Source: VXNE01 sp965261535 (GTDB taxonomy: Bacteria > Pseudomonadota > Gammaproteobacteria > Pseudomonadales > Azotimanducaceae). From it: a DNA stretch of 64,000 nt. How positions within the stretch are numbered: the stretch's first letter is position 1; each line of letters starts with the position of its first letter. A program made the translations under genes and the position numbers. Location of the stretch: NCBI GenBank assembly GCA_965261535.1, contig OZ253469.1, forward strand, positions 2,294,001 through 2,358,000, given 5' to 3'. The notes beneath the pieces are model-generated. The model saw nothing but the letters and a program-made list of their open reading frames with translations, was not told the DNA's origin and ran no database searches. This document shows positions 24,059 through 32,849 of this stretch, one piece after another.

Positions 24059-25294
24059 TTGAGATCGATTGAACTATTCGTAGGCGCCGGCGGGCTCGGA
24101 ATGGGCATCGAGCAAGCAGGATTCCAACATGAACTCGTTGTCGATTGGGACAGGCACGCTTGTGAGACGATTCGCGAAAACCAAGCGGCCAGACATCCCA
24201 CCGTCGCGGGATGGCCGCTTTGTCAATGCGATGTGCGAGATCTGGATTTTCGCTCTTTTCGCCCCGGAGTCGACCTTGTGTCTGGAGGGCCTCCATGCCA
24301 GCCGTTTTCGTTGGGCGGCAAGCACCATGGCCCCCTGGATCAGCGCGACATGTTCCCCGAGGCAATCCGTGCCGTGCGTGAGCTCTCGCCGAAGGCGTTT
24401 ATCTTCGAAAATGTCCGGGGGCTTTGGCGACCGGCATTCTCGCGCTACCTTCAATACATTCGTGACCATCTGACGTTTCCCGAGCTGACAACGCGCGCCG
24501 ACGAGAGTTGGCTCGACCACGCCAGCAGGCTTCGACAACATTGCGACACCGCGAGAGCGAACCAATACGAGGGCCTCGAGTACGGTACCTCGCTCTGCAT
24601 CCTCAATGCGGCCGATTTCGGTGTGCCGCAAAGGCGGGAGCGAATGATCATGGTCGGCTTTCGTGCCGACCTGAACATCGACTGGTCGTTTCCCAAACCA
24701 ACGCATTCGCCGGATGCACTGTTGTGGGACAAGTGGATATCCGGCGCGTATTGGGACCGGCATCGCATTGCGAAAAAAGATCGTCCCCCGATGCCAGACA
24801 AGGTGCGCCGCCGTGTCGAGCGCCTATGCGGTTTCGATATTCCGCCGCCTTTGAAGCCTTGGCGAACAGTTCGAGATGCCATCGCAGAGCTACCGGACCC
24901 GGAACGCGACCCAATAGCTAGCCAGCGCGTTCTCAACCATCAGTTCAACCCCGGAGCTCGGGCCTATCCGGGGCATACCGGAAGCACGTACGACGAGCCC
25001 GCGAAGGTTCTCAAGGCCGGGGACCACGGCGTGCCAGGAGGGGAGAACATGCTTGCCCGAGGCGACGGCACATGCCGGTATTTCAGCGTTAGGGAAGCAG
25101 CTCGGCTGCAGACGTTTCCCGAAAGCTATCGGTTTCCCGGGTCATGGACCGAGACGATGCGGCAGATCGGTAACGCAGTTCCCGTCGTGCTCGGCCACGT
25201 GATTGCAGATAGTGTTCGGCAATGCCTTCTGGCCACCGCCTCACGGCAAGCTGGAGGCGCACACGCCAACGGAACCGCCCTACAACCCGCTTGA
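24059..25294 (+). CDS. C5-cytosine DNA methyltransferase (Eco29kI-type R-M)
   Basis: A 411-residue type II methyltransferase making 5-methylcytosine. Motif I ELFVGAGGLGMGIEQAG lies near residue 5, motif IV with the catalytic Cys is GGPPCQPFSLGG, motif VI IFENVRGL, motif VIII FGVPQRRERMIMVGF, and motif X RQIGNAVPVVLG near the end. The target-recognition region is long. The start appears to be TTG 24059 right before RSIELF. Its 3' end overlaps the remnant of an Eco29kI-like endonuclease, the usual partner, so this is now a solitary methylase. The recognition site cannot be read from sequence. Confidence 0.92.
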   Translation: MRSIELFVGAGGLGMGIEQAGFQHELVVDWDRHACETIRENQAARHPTVAGWPLCQCDVRDLDFRSFRPGVDLVSGGPPCQPFSLGGKHHGPLDQRDMFPEAIRAVRELSPKAFIFENVRGLWRPAFSRYLQYIRDHLTFPELTTRADESWLDHASRLRQHCDTARANQYEGLEYGTSLCILNAADFGVPQRRERMIMVGFRADLNIDWSFPKPTHSPDALLWDKWISGAYWDRHRIAKKDRPPMPDKVRRRVERLCGFDIPPPLKPWRTVRDAIAELPDPERDPIASQRVLNHQFNPGARAYPGHTGSTYDEPAKVLKAGDHGVPGGENMLARGDGTCRYFSVREAARLQTFPESYRFPGSWTETMRQIGNAVPVVLGHVIADSVRQCLLATASRQAGGAHANGTALQPA

Positions 25295-25469
25295 CACAAG
25301 AAACCTGGGAGAGAACGTTGCCAACGTCTTGCTGGAACGCAAGCCAGTTGCGTTGCCGCCGCCTACGTTCCGTGATACCGGGATATACGCCATCTACTAC
25401 ACTGGGTGCTTCGAGCCGCACAAAGTCATCGCCCAAGCGAATCGACAAGACGATTGTTCGGGTTCGTGA
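25203..25469 (+). pseudogene. Eco29kI-like GIY-YIG restriction endonuclease, N-terminal remnant
   Basis: An 88-codon frame whose later part, PYNPLDTRNLGENVANVLLE..LPPPTF, leads into GIYAIYYTG. This is the characteristic start of Eco29kI-family endonucleases with the GIY half of the nuclease signature. The YIG part and the remaining 130 or so residues are missing. About 45 bases after GIYAIYYTG the sequence changes to the 3' end of a HigB-like toxin. It overlaps the end of the C5 methyltransferase. The partner family fits, since Eco29kI pairs with a C5 enzyme. Confidence 0.7.
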
Positions 25470-25522
25470 GATTCGTGGGGACGCACGCCGAGTACGACAT
25501 TGTGGACGTGTCCAACGTCTAG
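25451..25522 (+). pseudogene. HigB-like toxin, last ~23 codons only
   Basis: The frame reads FVRFVGTHAEYDIVDV and ends with TAG at 25520-25522. It matches the end of HigB-type mRNA interferases (FxGTHAEYDxID). The rest of the toxin is gone, replaced by the endonuclease remnant, apparently by a deletion. The antitoxin gene begins 10 bp downstream, the normal higB-higA spacing. Confidence 0.7.
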
Positions 25523-25532
25523 GAGATTCGAT

Positions 25533-25976
25533 ATGCATGTCAAACCTATCAAGAGTGAAGCCGACTACGACGCCGCACTCGTTATGATTGATGGTCTGAT
25601 GGGTGCCGCGCCGGACACCCCAGCGGGCGACGAACTAGAGGTGCTCGTGACTCTGGTCGAGGCATACGAGACGGCGCGATGGCCGATAGCGGCACCCGAG
25701 CCGATCTCCGCGATCAAGCACGTCATGGAAGCCCGCAGCCTGCGACAAAGGGACTTGGCCATGCTGATCGGCTCCCAGCCGCACGCTTCGGAAGTACTCA
25801 ACCATCGACGGGCATTGACCCTGCCGATGATCCGGGCGTTGTCCGCCGAATGGGGAATTCCAACCGATGTGCTCATAGGCGAGTGCGATGTAGTGAGCGC
25901 GACACACGGCAGGACGAGAGCCAGTAACCCGGGGAATCTTCCCGCGTACCGGGGTCCAATAGCGACGGAACATTAG
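25533..25976 (+). CDS. higA: HigA-type antitoxin (XRE helix-turn-helix)
   Basis: A 147-residue DNA-binding antitoxin. The N-terminal part MHVKPIKSEADYDAAL..IDGLM and the segment DELEVLVTLVEAYE are typical of HigA proteins, followed by an XRE HTH (RSLRQRDLAMLIGSQPHASEVLNHRRALTLPMIR) around residues 75-110. GGAG lies 8 bp before ATG 25533. The toxin upstream is reduced to a remnant, so this is an orphan antitoxin. The last 25 residues after VLIGECDVVS are not conserved-looking. Confidence 0.85.
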   Translation: MHVKPIKSEADYDAALVMIDGLMGAAPDTPAGDELEVLVTLVEAYETARWPIAAPEPISAIKHVMEARSLRQRDLAMLIGSQPHASEVLNHRRALTLPMIRALSAEWGIPTDVLIGECDVVSATHGRTRASNPGNLPAYRGPIATEH

Positions 25977-26040
25977 TCGCTTCGTCAATGCATGAGGGAA
26001 TTGGCTTTTCGTTCCCTTAACTTCAGGAGTCGGTCTGCTC

Positions 26041-27144
26041 TCAAGGAGGGGCTCCCTGAACCGAACCCGAATGAACGCCCCGGAGTACGGTCCGTTCCTC
26101 TCCAAGCCTCTCCAACGCCAAGCCAATGAGTCGCTCATCGAAAATCCGCAACTTGCGATTTCGTCCCCTACCCCACTGCCTGAGTCCACCCCGGACTCCA
26201 TTGACCGTCGCTGGCCGACCGTCCTCCTGTAACAGCCAATCAACGGTCGCCAGCAGCTCCATCCCCAAAGGCGATTCGAAACCCCGGATCAAATCCGTTG
26301 CCCATTCCAATGCCGGAAGATAGCGCTTCGCTTCCGAACTCAAATAAGCCCTAACGAACTCCTTCTTCTGGCCGTTGAACCAAATCTCGCTCTTTGGCCC
26401 AGCGTCCGCCAATCGTCTTTCGCAGCCCAGATAGCTGCCATCGAGATTGTTCAACAGCATCCGCAGCTTGTCCGAATAAGGCCCATAGACGTGCGCCACG
26501 AAAGAAAGCCTGAGAGGATCTTCGATTTCGGTTTGGATCGCCCCGCGCGCGATGAACCAAGCGAGCTTTTGAACCTCAAGTACGCTACACCCCAAGCCGA
26601 GAACACAGTAACGGCGCACCATTTCCGCCATGAGCGCCCGGGCTGGCGTCAGTTCTTCCGCTCCCACCTTTTTCGCTACGTTCTGGTACCTCGCTGTCGG
26701 TTCGTAGACGGTCGCCGCAAGGCCTTCTACTTCCGCTAACGCCGACTCGATCACCGGCTTCACGTCCCGCCAATTCAACCCGCCGTTCCCGCACCCCAAC
26801 GGCGGCACAGCGATCGAGCTGATCCGTTTCTCTTTGATCACTCGAACCAACGCCTCCATTCCCTGTTCGATCCACTCCAGTCTCGTTCTCGAACGCCAAT
26901 GGTCTTTGGTCGGGAAGTTGACGATCCACCTTGGCCCAAGCAACTCATGGTTCTCTGTCACGAACATCTCGCCCAGTCGTACTTCTCCGTCCTTGCACGC
27001 CGCCGCGTACTCTCGGAAGTTGTCGGGGAATCGCTCCTTGAACATCAACGCGATCCCCTTGCCCATGATGCCAACCGTGTTTACCGTGTTGACTAACGCT
27101 TCGACATCCGCGTCCAGCAGGTTGCCTTGTTCGAATCTCACCAT
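26041..27144 (-). CDS. darG: DarG, macrodomain antitoxin and DNA ADP-ribosylglycohydrolase
   Basis: A 367-residue antitoxin. The N-terminal 155 residues form a macrodomain: MVRFEQGNLLDADVEALVNTVNTVGIMGKGIALMFKERFP, VPPLGCGNGGLNW. This would remove ADP-ribose from DNA added by DarT. The C-terminal 200 residues, with FVAHVYGPYSDKL, match the region that binds and inhibits DarT. ATG 27144 shares one base with the darT stop (TAATG), so the two are translationally coupled. Full length and intact. Confidence 0.92.
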   Translation of the reverse strand: MVRFEQGNLLDADVEALVNTVNTVGIMGKGIALMFKERFPDNFREYAAACKDGEVRLGEMFVTENHELLGPRWIVNFPTKDHWRSRTRLEWIEQGMEALVRVIKEKRISSIAVPPLGCGNGGLNWRDVKPVIESALAEVEGLAATVYEPTARYQNVAKKVGAEELTPARALMAEMVRRYCVLGLGCSVLEVQKLAWFIARGAIQTEIEDPLRLSFVAHVYGPYSDKLRMLLNNLDGSYLGCERRLADAGPKSEIWFNGQKKEFVRAYLSSEAKRYLPALEWATDLIRGFESPLGMELLATVDWLLQEDGRPATVNGVRGGLRQWGRGRNRKLRIFDERLIGLALERLGEERTVLRGVHSGSVQGAPP

Positions 27145-27785
27145 TAGAAGAACAACTCCCGACTGACCGTTACACGCACTGCCGCCCCCGCATTCGTTGC
27201 CCAACCATCCACAAGCGCCTTCTGCTGTGATCCATGGCACACAACCGCTTCGAGCAAGCCCACCGGTAGGCACCGATGAACGAGCGCCTCCGCCTGATAC
27301 CGCTCCGTCTTGTCCGGATTGCCGACATCGGACTTGAAATCACGACTTCGTATCCCTTCCCAATCAACCAGCGGGAGCTCGTCCAACGAGGTCAAGAAGG
27401 TCGCCGTCGCCAACAGCGCGTGCCTGTCCGTGAACACGAAGTCCACGCCGGCGGTTGCAAGGTGACGCAGCGATACCGCGAGAATTACGATCTCCCGTGA
27501 CGGCACGGCCGGAACCCCATGACCGGTCTTGATCTTATACGCCATGGGAGAGAATGGCGTGAAATAGAAGGGTATGTAGTCGGCCAGATTCCCGCCCGGG
27601 CCCACTGGCACCGAGTGCCCCTCCCGGCGATCAATGAGATCTGGATCTCCGATAGTCACGAAGTCCGAATCAAGCACTCTGCCATTTCGGCAATACAACC
27701 CATGATCGAGTATCCACCGCACGTTCCTTATGTGCGTGATCCGAAATACGTAAGCGTTCTCGAGCGAAAGCCATTCGTACCGCAT
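27144..27785 (-). CDS. darT: DarT, DNA ADP-ribosyltransferase toxin
   Basis: A 213-residue toxin that ADP-ribosylates thymidine in single-stranded DNA, known to block phage replication. Features fitting DarT are FRITHIRNVRWILDHGLYCRNG at the N-terminus, PFYFTPFSPMAYKI near residue 72, and the catalytic-region RYQAEALVH with Glu166. AGGGG lies 8 bp before ATG 27785. It is followed without a gap by darG. This DarTG pair is the only complete toxin-antitoxin or defence module in the 19-28 kb island. Confidence 0.92.
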   Translation of the reverse strand: MRYEWLSLENAYVFRITHIRNVRWILDHGLYCRNGRVLDSDFVTIGDPDLIDRREGHSVPVGPGGNLADYIPFYFTPFSPMAYKIKTGHGVPAVPSREIVILAVSLRHLATAGVDFVFTDRHALLATATFLTSLDELPLVDWEGIRSRDFKSDVGNPDKTERYQAEALVHRCLPVGLLEAVVCHGSQQKALVDGWATNAGAAVRVTVSRELFF

Positions 27786-27848
27786 TGGCTTTACCCCTGC
27801 CTTCGCCGAATATCCCGCAGGCTACGAGGCGGCTCGGTCGTCCCCACA

Positions 27849-27867
27849 GACTCTAACCGTTAGAGTC
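27849..27867. promoter_or_regulatory. Perfect palindrome upstream of darT, candidate operator
   Basis: GACTCTAAC-C-GTTAGAGTC, two 9-bp arms around one central base, lies 64 bp upstream of the darT start in a gap without genes. Its size and position suit a dimeric repressor site or a short transcript hairpin. No regulator gene is adjacent, so its role is a guess. Confidence 0.35.
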
Positions 27868-27967
27868 CGTCATGGCCATTCATCTCCGTCGAGCCGAAGG
27901 CACGGCCTCTCCAATGCTGGTAATTCATACAGTATCACGAACGCCTCCTTCCCGTCCAACGCCGTGG

Positions 27968-28297
27968 AGGCTTGAGGCACTTGCGCTGTAGGGTTTTTTG
28001 GCGGACCTCGCCGGATTGCGGCTGGTTGCCCAGCAATCAGAGGCTCGGCGAGGCGTGCGGGCGCGCGACGGATGGTCAAACTGGTCGTTATGGGGTCTTC
28101 GCGGTGTCTAAATGGGAATCGTTCCTACTTCGACGGCTTGGGGTAAGCACGGGGCGTTGGGGTGGAAATCTCGGATTCAAGTCCCGTGAAGTCGGAAAAC
28201 GTCCGAAATGCCGCGTTTCTTGGGGTAAAGAATAAATCCACCGCCCGCAAGCCCTTTGTTTCAGCGGCTCTCAGAACAGCGCAAGTGGCTCAGGCTT
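27968..28297. mobile_element. MITE-like element B (318 bp, 27974-28291) with 6-bp target duplication AGGCTT
   Basis: Second copy of the 318-bp element, in the opposite orientation to copy A and about 97% identical. Its ends read GAGGCACTTGCGCTGT at the left and the complement of GAGCCACTTGCGCTGT at the right. The flanks carry AGGCTT at 27968-27973 and 28292-28297. The insertion fell within the 8-bp duplication GGAGGCTT that flanks the chimeric ISKra4 element, so copy B arrived after that element. Confidence 0.87.
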
Positions 28298-28405
28298 GGG
28301 GTGCACGTCAGATTTGTGATGGATTTGCGAGAGGCGGGAGAGAACGGGACATTGGCGCGGAGTTCTGACAGAATCTAATGCTGTCAGTCGCGCGAGGATC
28401 TCGCA

Positions 28406-29691
28406 ATGTCCAACGCACAGGATCTCGAAGCCTTGAACGAGCGCCGCGAACAGATCGTCCGGGAGTTGGCCGCCCTCGGCGACATGCAGTCCGGCTCCCT
28501 GGCGGAGCGCTACCGCCGATGCGGAAAGCCCACCTGCCATTGCGCCACCGACGGCGGCCGCGGCCACGGCCCGAGTTGGTCGCTGACGCGCCGCGTCGGT
28601 GGCAAGACGGTCACGCGCATCATCGCGGCCCCGGAAGTCCCCGAGGTGCGGGCGCGCGTGGCCGAGTGCCGCCGCCTGCGGCGGCTGGTGCGGGAACTGA
28701 TCGAGGTCGGCGACCGGTTCTGGGATGCGCGCCGGGCCGGCGCGCGGCGGGAGCGCGGGGAGGCCGCGAAAAAGGGGGCTTCGCGGCGCGCGTCGCGGCG
28801 GAGGCCGGCGCCGAAGTCGAACGGCTGATCGGCGACGGCGCGCTTGACGGCCTGGACTTCGAGGCGGTCGAGACCGCGGCCAAACGGCTGGCGCTCGGGA
28901 TCATGGGCCGGGCGGTCGCCGGGCGCCTGAACGCCGACCGCTCCGACGAGAAGGGTCCCCGGCAACCCTGCGCGTGCGGCGCGCACGCCCGATGCGCCGG
29001 CCGCCGGCCCAAGACCTTCACGACGGCGCTGGGCGAGATCGAACTGCTGCGCGCCTGGTATCACTGCGAGAACTGCGGCGCGGGCTTCAGCCCGCGCGAC
29101 CGCGCGCTCGGCCCGGAGGGAACGTCCCTGTCGCCGGCGGCCCCGCGCATGACCGGCCTCGCCGCGGCCCGGGTCAGCTTCGCCGAGAGCGGCGAACTGC
29201 TGCGCGAACTGGCCGGCCTCGACATCGAGGCCAAGCTGGCGGAGCGCCAAGCCGAGGCGCTCGGGCGCGAGATCGCCGACGACGAGCGCCACGTCGTCGA
29301 ACCCGAGCCCGCGACCGCCCGGACCCTCTACCTCGGCCTCGACGGCACCGGCGTGCCGGTGCGCAAGGCCGAGACCCGGGGCCGAAGGGGCAAGCAGCCG
29401 GACGGGTCCGCCAAGACGCGCGAGGCCAAGATCGTGGCCGTCTGGTCCGCGGACACCCTCGACCGGGACGGTCGTCCCGCGCGCGATCCCGGCTCGGTCA
29501 CCTACAGCGCCGCCATCGAGACCATCGCCAGCCGCGACACCGACACCGAGCCGTCGCCCTTCGCCGGCCGCGCTCTGCGCGAGGCCGAAAGGCGATGCTT
29601 CGACGAGGCCCCGCGTCGCGCGATCCTCGGCGACGGCGCGCTCTGGATATGGAACTGGGCGGACGAGCACGCCCCCGGCGCCATGCCGTAG
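28406..29691 (+). pseudogene. ISKra4-type 1 transposase, 3'-truncated
   Basis: Nearly identical to the intact transposase at 41130-42832. A first frame (28406-28828, with YRRCGKPTCHC) overlaps a second frame in -1 phase, joined at an AAAAAG tract (28769-28774). The second frame has the zinc ribbon HCENCGAGFSPRD and the catalytic-domain start LYLGLDGTGVPV. It breaks off after NWADEHAPGA, losing the last 150 or so residues where the IS21 fragment begins. Inactive. Confidence 0.85.
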
Positions 29692-30536
29692 TGCGCGCAC
29701 AGCGCGGCATAGCGCTTGGTGGCGTCCTCCCGCTGATCCGCATCGAGGTTGCGGTAGGCGGCGGACAGACTGTCGCTGCGGTGCTCGCGGGGCGCCCCGC
29801 CGAGGGTCCACAGGGCGTGCTGGAGACCTTCGGCCAGCGCGGTGAAGCTCTCGCCGCCTAGCACCACATGCGCATGAGAGAAGCCGGAATACGCCATTCG
29901 AAAATGGTACAGAAGGTGTGCGAGCGGCTCCCCGGCGATGCGGATCCGAAGGCCGCCGCCGTCGGTGAAGTCCGACAGACCGAGCTGGCCCGGCGGGTGG
30001 GTCTGGCGGAACACGAGCTCGCGCTCCGGACCGCGCAGCGCGCGCCACTCGCGCACGCGGCGCTCCAAGGTGCGGCGCACGCCGCGGCCGAGTTCCGTAT
30101 GCCGGCGCATCAGTTCCTCGAAGATCCCCACCGTGCGAAGGTCCGGCGCCTGCTCCAGCATCGGCACGACCTCCTCGTCGAAGATCCCGGCAAGCGGGTC
30201 CGCCCGGCGCCGTCCGCGCCGCTTCTTCTTGGCGGACGGCAGCCGCGGATCGTCCTCGACCCGGTACGCCGTCGCGGTGCTGAGTCCCGCCTTCGCGGCG
30301 GATGCCGGCGGGCCATTGTGTTGTCGAAGGTGCATGTGAAGCATCATTTGATGATCGGTTATGTGTCGGCCTGGCATCGGGTTCCGTCCCGGAAAAGACG
30401 GACCACCTTAGCCAGTGATCGCCGCGATCTCCCCGCGGGGCCGTCGGCCCCGCGCCGCGCGCCTGACTCGCTCGGGCTACGCCCTCCCTCCCCAGGCGCG
30501 CGACATGAGCTTTCTCATCTTGATTGTCGCTGAACA
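29684..30536 (-). pseudogene. IS21-type element, left end and N-terminal half of IstA
   Basis: The outer end is at 30536, where the minus strand reads TGTTCAGCGACAATCAAG, a TGT-starting IS21-like terminus. The istA frame starts at 30377 and gives about 230 residues: an N-terminal HTH region, then PGQLGLSDFTDG, FHMRMAYSGF-like and LGGAPREHRSDS segments of the IS21 integrase core, ending abruptly at AHYGMAPGA. IstB and the other end are absent. It was inserted into the type 2 ISKra4 element, then cut by the type 1 fusion. Confidence 0.75.
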
Positions 30537-32172
30537 GCCCCGGCCGCCTGGTGGCGACACGGCGCAAGTGCGGCAAGCCGACGTGCCACTGCGCCCGGCC
30601 GGGGGACCCGGGGCATCCGGGCTGGGCGCTGGTGCGCCGGCGGGGCGACCGGCTCGTGAGCCGGGGCGTGCCGCGCGGCGCGCTGGCCGAGACGCGGCCG
30701 CAGATCGAGGAGCACGCGCGGTTCAAGGAGCTGTCGCGGCGATTGGTGGAGGCGAGCGAGGAACTGTGCCGGGCGCGGCTGAAGGCTGGCCGGGACGCGG
30801 GGCGGGGCGCCCAAAAAGGGGGCTCCGCAGTTCGCTGACGGCCGCGTTCGCGGCCGACATCGCGGCCGAGATCGACGCGCTGGCGGGGCCGGGGACGGCG
30901 GACGGCACCGACTTCGAGCGGCTGGAGACGGCGGTTCGCCGGCAAGCGCTGGGACTGGCGGCGCGGCTGGTGGAGCGGCGCCTGAACGCGGACCGGAGCG
31001 ACCGCGCGGGCGCGACGCTGCCGTGCGCCTGCGGGGCCCGGGCGTCGTACGCCGGGCGGCGCGCGAAGACGGTGACCACGGTGCTCGGCGATCTGCGCCT
31101 GGAGCGCGCCTACTACCGCTGCGCGCGCTGCGGAACGGGCTTCCACCCGCGCGACCGCACCCTCGGCATCGAGGGCGCGTCGCTGTCGCCGGGCGTGGTC
31201 CGGATGACCGGCCTGGCGGCGGCGCGGGCGAGCTTCGCGGAGACCGGCGCGCTGCTCCACGACCTGGCCGGCGTGAACGTCGACGCCAAGCAGGCGGAGC
31301 GCACCGCGGAGGCGCTCGGCCGCGAGATCGCGGCCGACGAGCGGGCGGTCACGGCACCCGAGCCGGGCCGTGCGCCGACCATGTACCTGGGCATGGACGG
31401 CACCGGCGTGCCGGTGCGCCGCGCGGAGCTCGCCGGCCGCGCGGGCAAGCAGGCCGACGGCTCGGCGAAGACCCGCGAGGTGAAGGTGGTCGCGGTCTGG
31501 GCCGCCGCAACGGACGAACACGGCCGCGAGCTGCCCGAGCGGGAAGCCGGCTCCGTGACCTACTCCGCGGCCGTCGAGAGCGCCGCCGCCCAAGACACCG
31601 AACCCGAACCCTCGCCGTTCGCCCAACGCGCCGATCGCGAGGCGCGGCGGCGCGGCTTCGACCGCGCCCCCCGCCGGGTGGTGCTCGGCGACGGCGCGCC
31701 GTGGATCTGGAACATCGCCGACGAACTGTTCCCCGGCGCCGTCCAGATCGTCGACCTGTTCCACGCCAAGCAGCACCTGTGGGATGTCGCCAAGGCCATC
31801 TACGGCCCCGGCACCGACATGGCGGAACGCTGGGCGAAGCGGCGCCGCGACGAGCTCGACGACGGCCGTCTCGGCGCGCTGCTGCGCGCGCTGCGCCGCC
31901 ACGAGAGCCGGGACGAGGCGCGACGCTGCGTCGACTACATCCGCCGCAACCGGCACCGCATGCGCTACCCGGCGTTCCGCGCCCGCGGCCTGTGCGTCGG
32001 CTCCGGCGTGCTCGAGGCCGGCTGCAAGAACGTCGTCGGAACCCGCTTCAAACGCCCCGGAATGCACTGGTCCGTGGCCGGCGTCAACGCCATGGCCGCC
32101 CTGCGCTGCTGCGTCCTCAGCAAACGCCTCGACGACTTCTGGATCCGGCGCAAAGCGCGCTCCGCCGCCTAG
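30537..32172 (+). pseudogene. ISKra4-type 2 transposase, 5'-truncated
   Basis: The first frame lacks its first 25 or so codons, starting within PGRLVATRRKCGKPTCHC. The catalytic second frame is complete to its stop at 32172: CACGARASYAG, CARCGTGFHPRDRTLG, MYLGMDGTGVPV, VLGDGAPWIWNIADELFPGA, VDLFHAKQHLWDVAKAIYG. Unlike the copy at 48522-50241, the catalytic frame has no frameshift. Without its start region it should not be expressed normally. Confidence 0.82.
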
Positions 32173-32225
32173 CTCCCAACAAATTTGTCGTACACCCGGA
32201 GGCTTGGCGGCTCAGCGCCGTGCCC

Positions 32226-32827
32226 TCACTTCCGCGCCCGCAGCGCCGCCTCGCGACCCAGGCAGCGTCCAAGCCATGCGTCAAGATGAGGTTGCTTCGC
32301 GAAGTCGATACCCGCAGCGCGTGCCCAGGCGAGGACGCTCGCGACATTGAGATCGGCCACGCTGAACGTGTCGCCAAGCAGGTAGTCACGGTCCGCCAGG
32401 GCGTCGTTCAGTACGTCGAAAGGCTGCTGCTGCGCGGCGATCCCGGCCTCTGCAGCTTCCGGGTCTTTCTTCTGGCCCGCAAGCCGCGCGATTTCAGCAG
32501 AACATCGAGCAGTGTGACCTCTACGGCGGTCATGATCCAAAAGGACCAGCGCAGCGTCTGTGCCTCCTCCTCGAGGGATTGCGGTGCCAGTTTGCCGTGT
32601 TTCTTCGCGAGGTAGATGTTGATGGCCATGGACTCGGCGAGCACGAACCCATCGTCGTCGATCTCTGGCACATGGCCCATGGGATTCGCCGCCCGGAGTG
32701 CTTCCGTCGGGACGAGGGCGTCCTCGCGGAAACCCGATTCGTGCTGAAAGTCGAGCCCCAGTTCGTTCGCCATCCAGAGGGTGCGCATGGCCCGGCTCAT
32801 GGGCGGGCCGTAGATGGTCAATGTCAT
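32226..32827 (-). pseudogene. Glutathione S-transferase, frameshifted
   Basis: The N-terminal thioredoxin-like domain is encoded from ATG 32827 (MTLTIYGPPMSRAMRTLWMANELG, then VPEIDDDGFVLAESMAINIYLAKKHG). The C-terminal helical domain (DYLLGDTFSVADLNVASVLAWA...) continues in another frame, ending at 32226. The shift lies near 32490-32510, around LLDVLLK. Joined, the two give a normal GST of about 200 residues. This could be a real mutation or a sequencing error. It lies just downstream of atpC, with the chimeric transposon 28 bp past its stop. Confidence 0.75.
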
Positions 32828-32849
32828 GCCGCGGCACCCCTCTCGAACG

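Larger units (their letters stand above)
28298..32197 (+). mobile_element. Chimeric transposon: ISKra4-type 1 left part + IS21 fragment + ISKra4-type 2 right part
   Basis: The left end (GGGTGCACGTCAGATTTG, from 28299) and the sequence to about 29683 match the intact type 1 element at 41023-42864. The segment 29684-30536 is an IS21 fragment. From 30537 to 32197 the sequence matches the type 2 element at 48496-50342. The whole is flanked by GGAGGCTT at 27966-27973 (before MITE B) and 32198-32205, the 8-bp duplication expected for one transposition. So a single element inserted here and was later rebuilt by insertion and recombination. Confidence 0.8.

Noticed and set aside
23674..24072. A 132-codon plus-strand frame in the place expected for a DUF433 partner toxin
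   Set aside because: Its first part is out-of-frame DUF433 sequence, the rest resembles no PIN-like toxin, and there is no ribosome site.
28165..28200. A GGTTC-like stretch in the MITE considered as a tRNA T-arm remnant
   Set aside because: No acceptor stem, D-arm or anticodon arm can be folded around it, and it lies inside a mobile repeat present twice.
19937..28300. The inverted 318-bp repeats considered as ends of one large composite transposon
   Set aside because: Each copy has its own different 6-bp target duplication, so they are two separate insertions and not ends of a single element.
28510..32067. A very long minus-strand open frame (over 1100 codons) across the ISKra4/IS21 region
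   Set aside because: It is antisense to GC-rich transposase genes on the plus strand. Its translation is Arg/Ala/Gly-rich with no domain, and it crosses mobile-element junctions.
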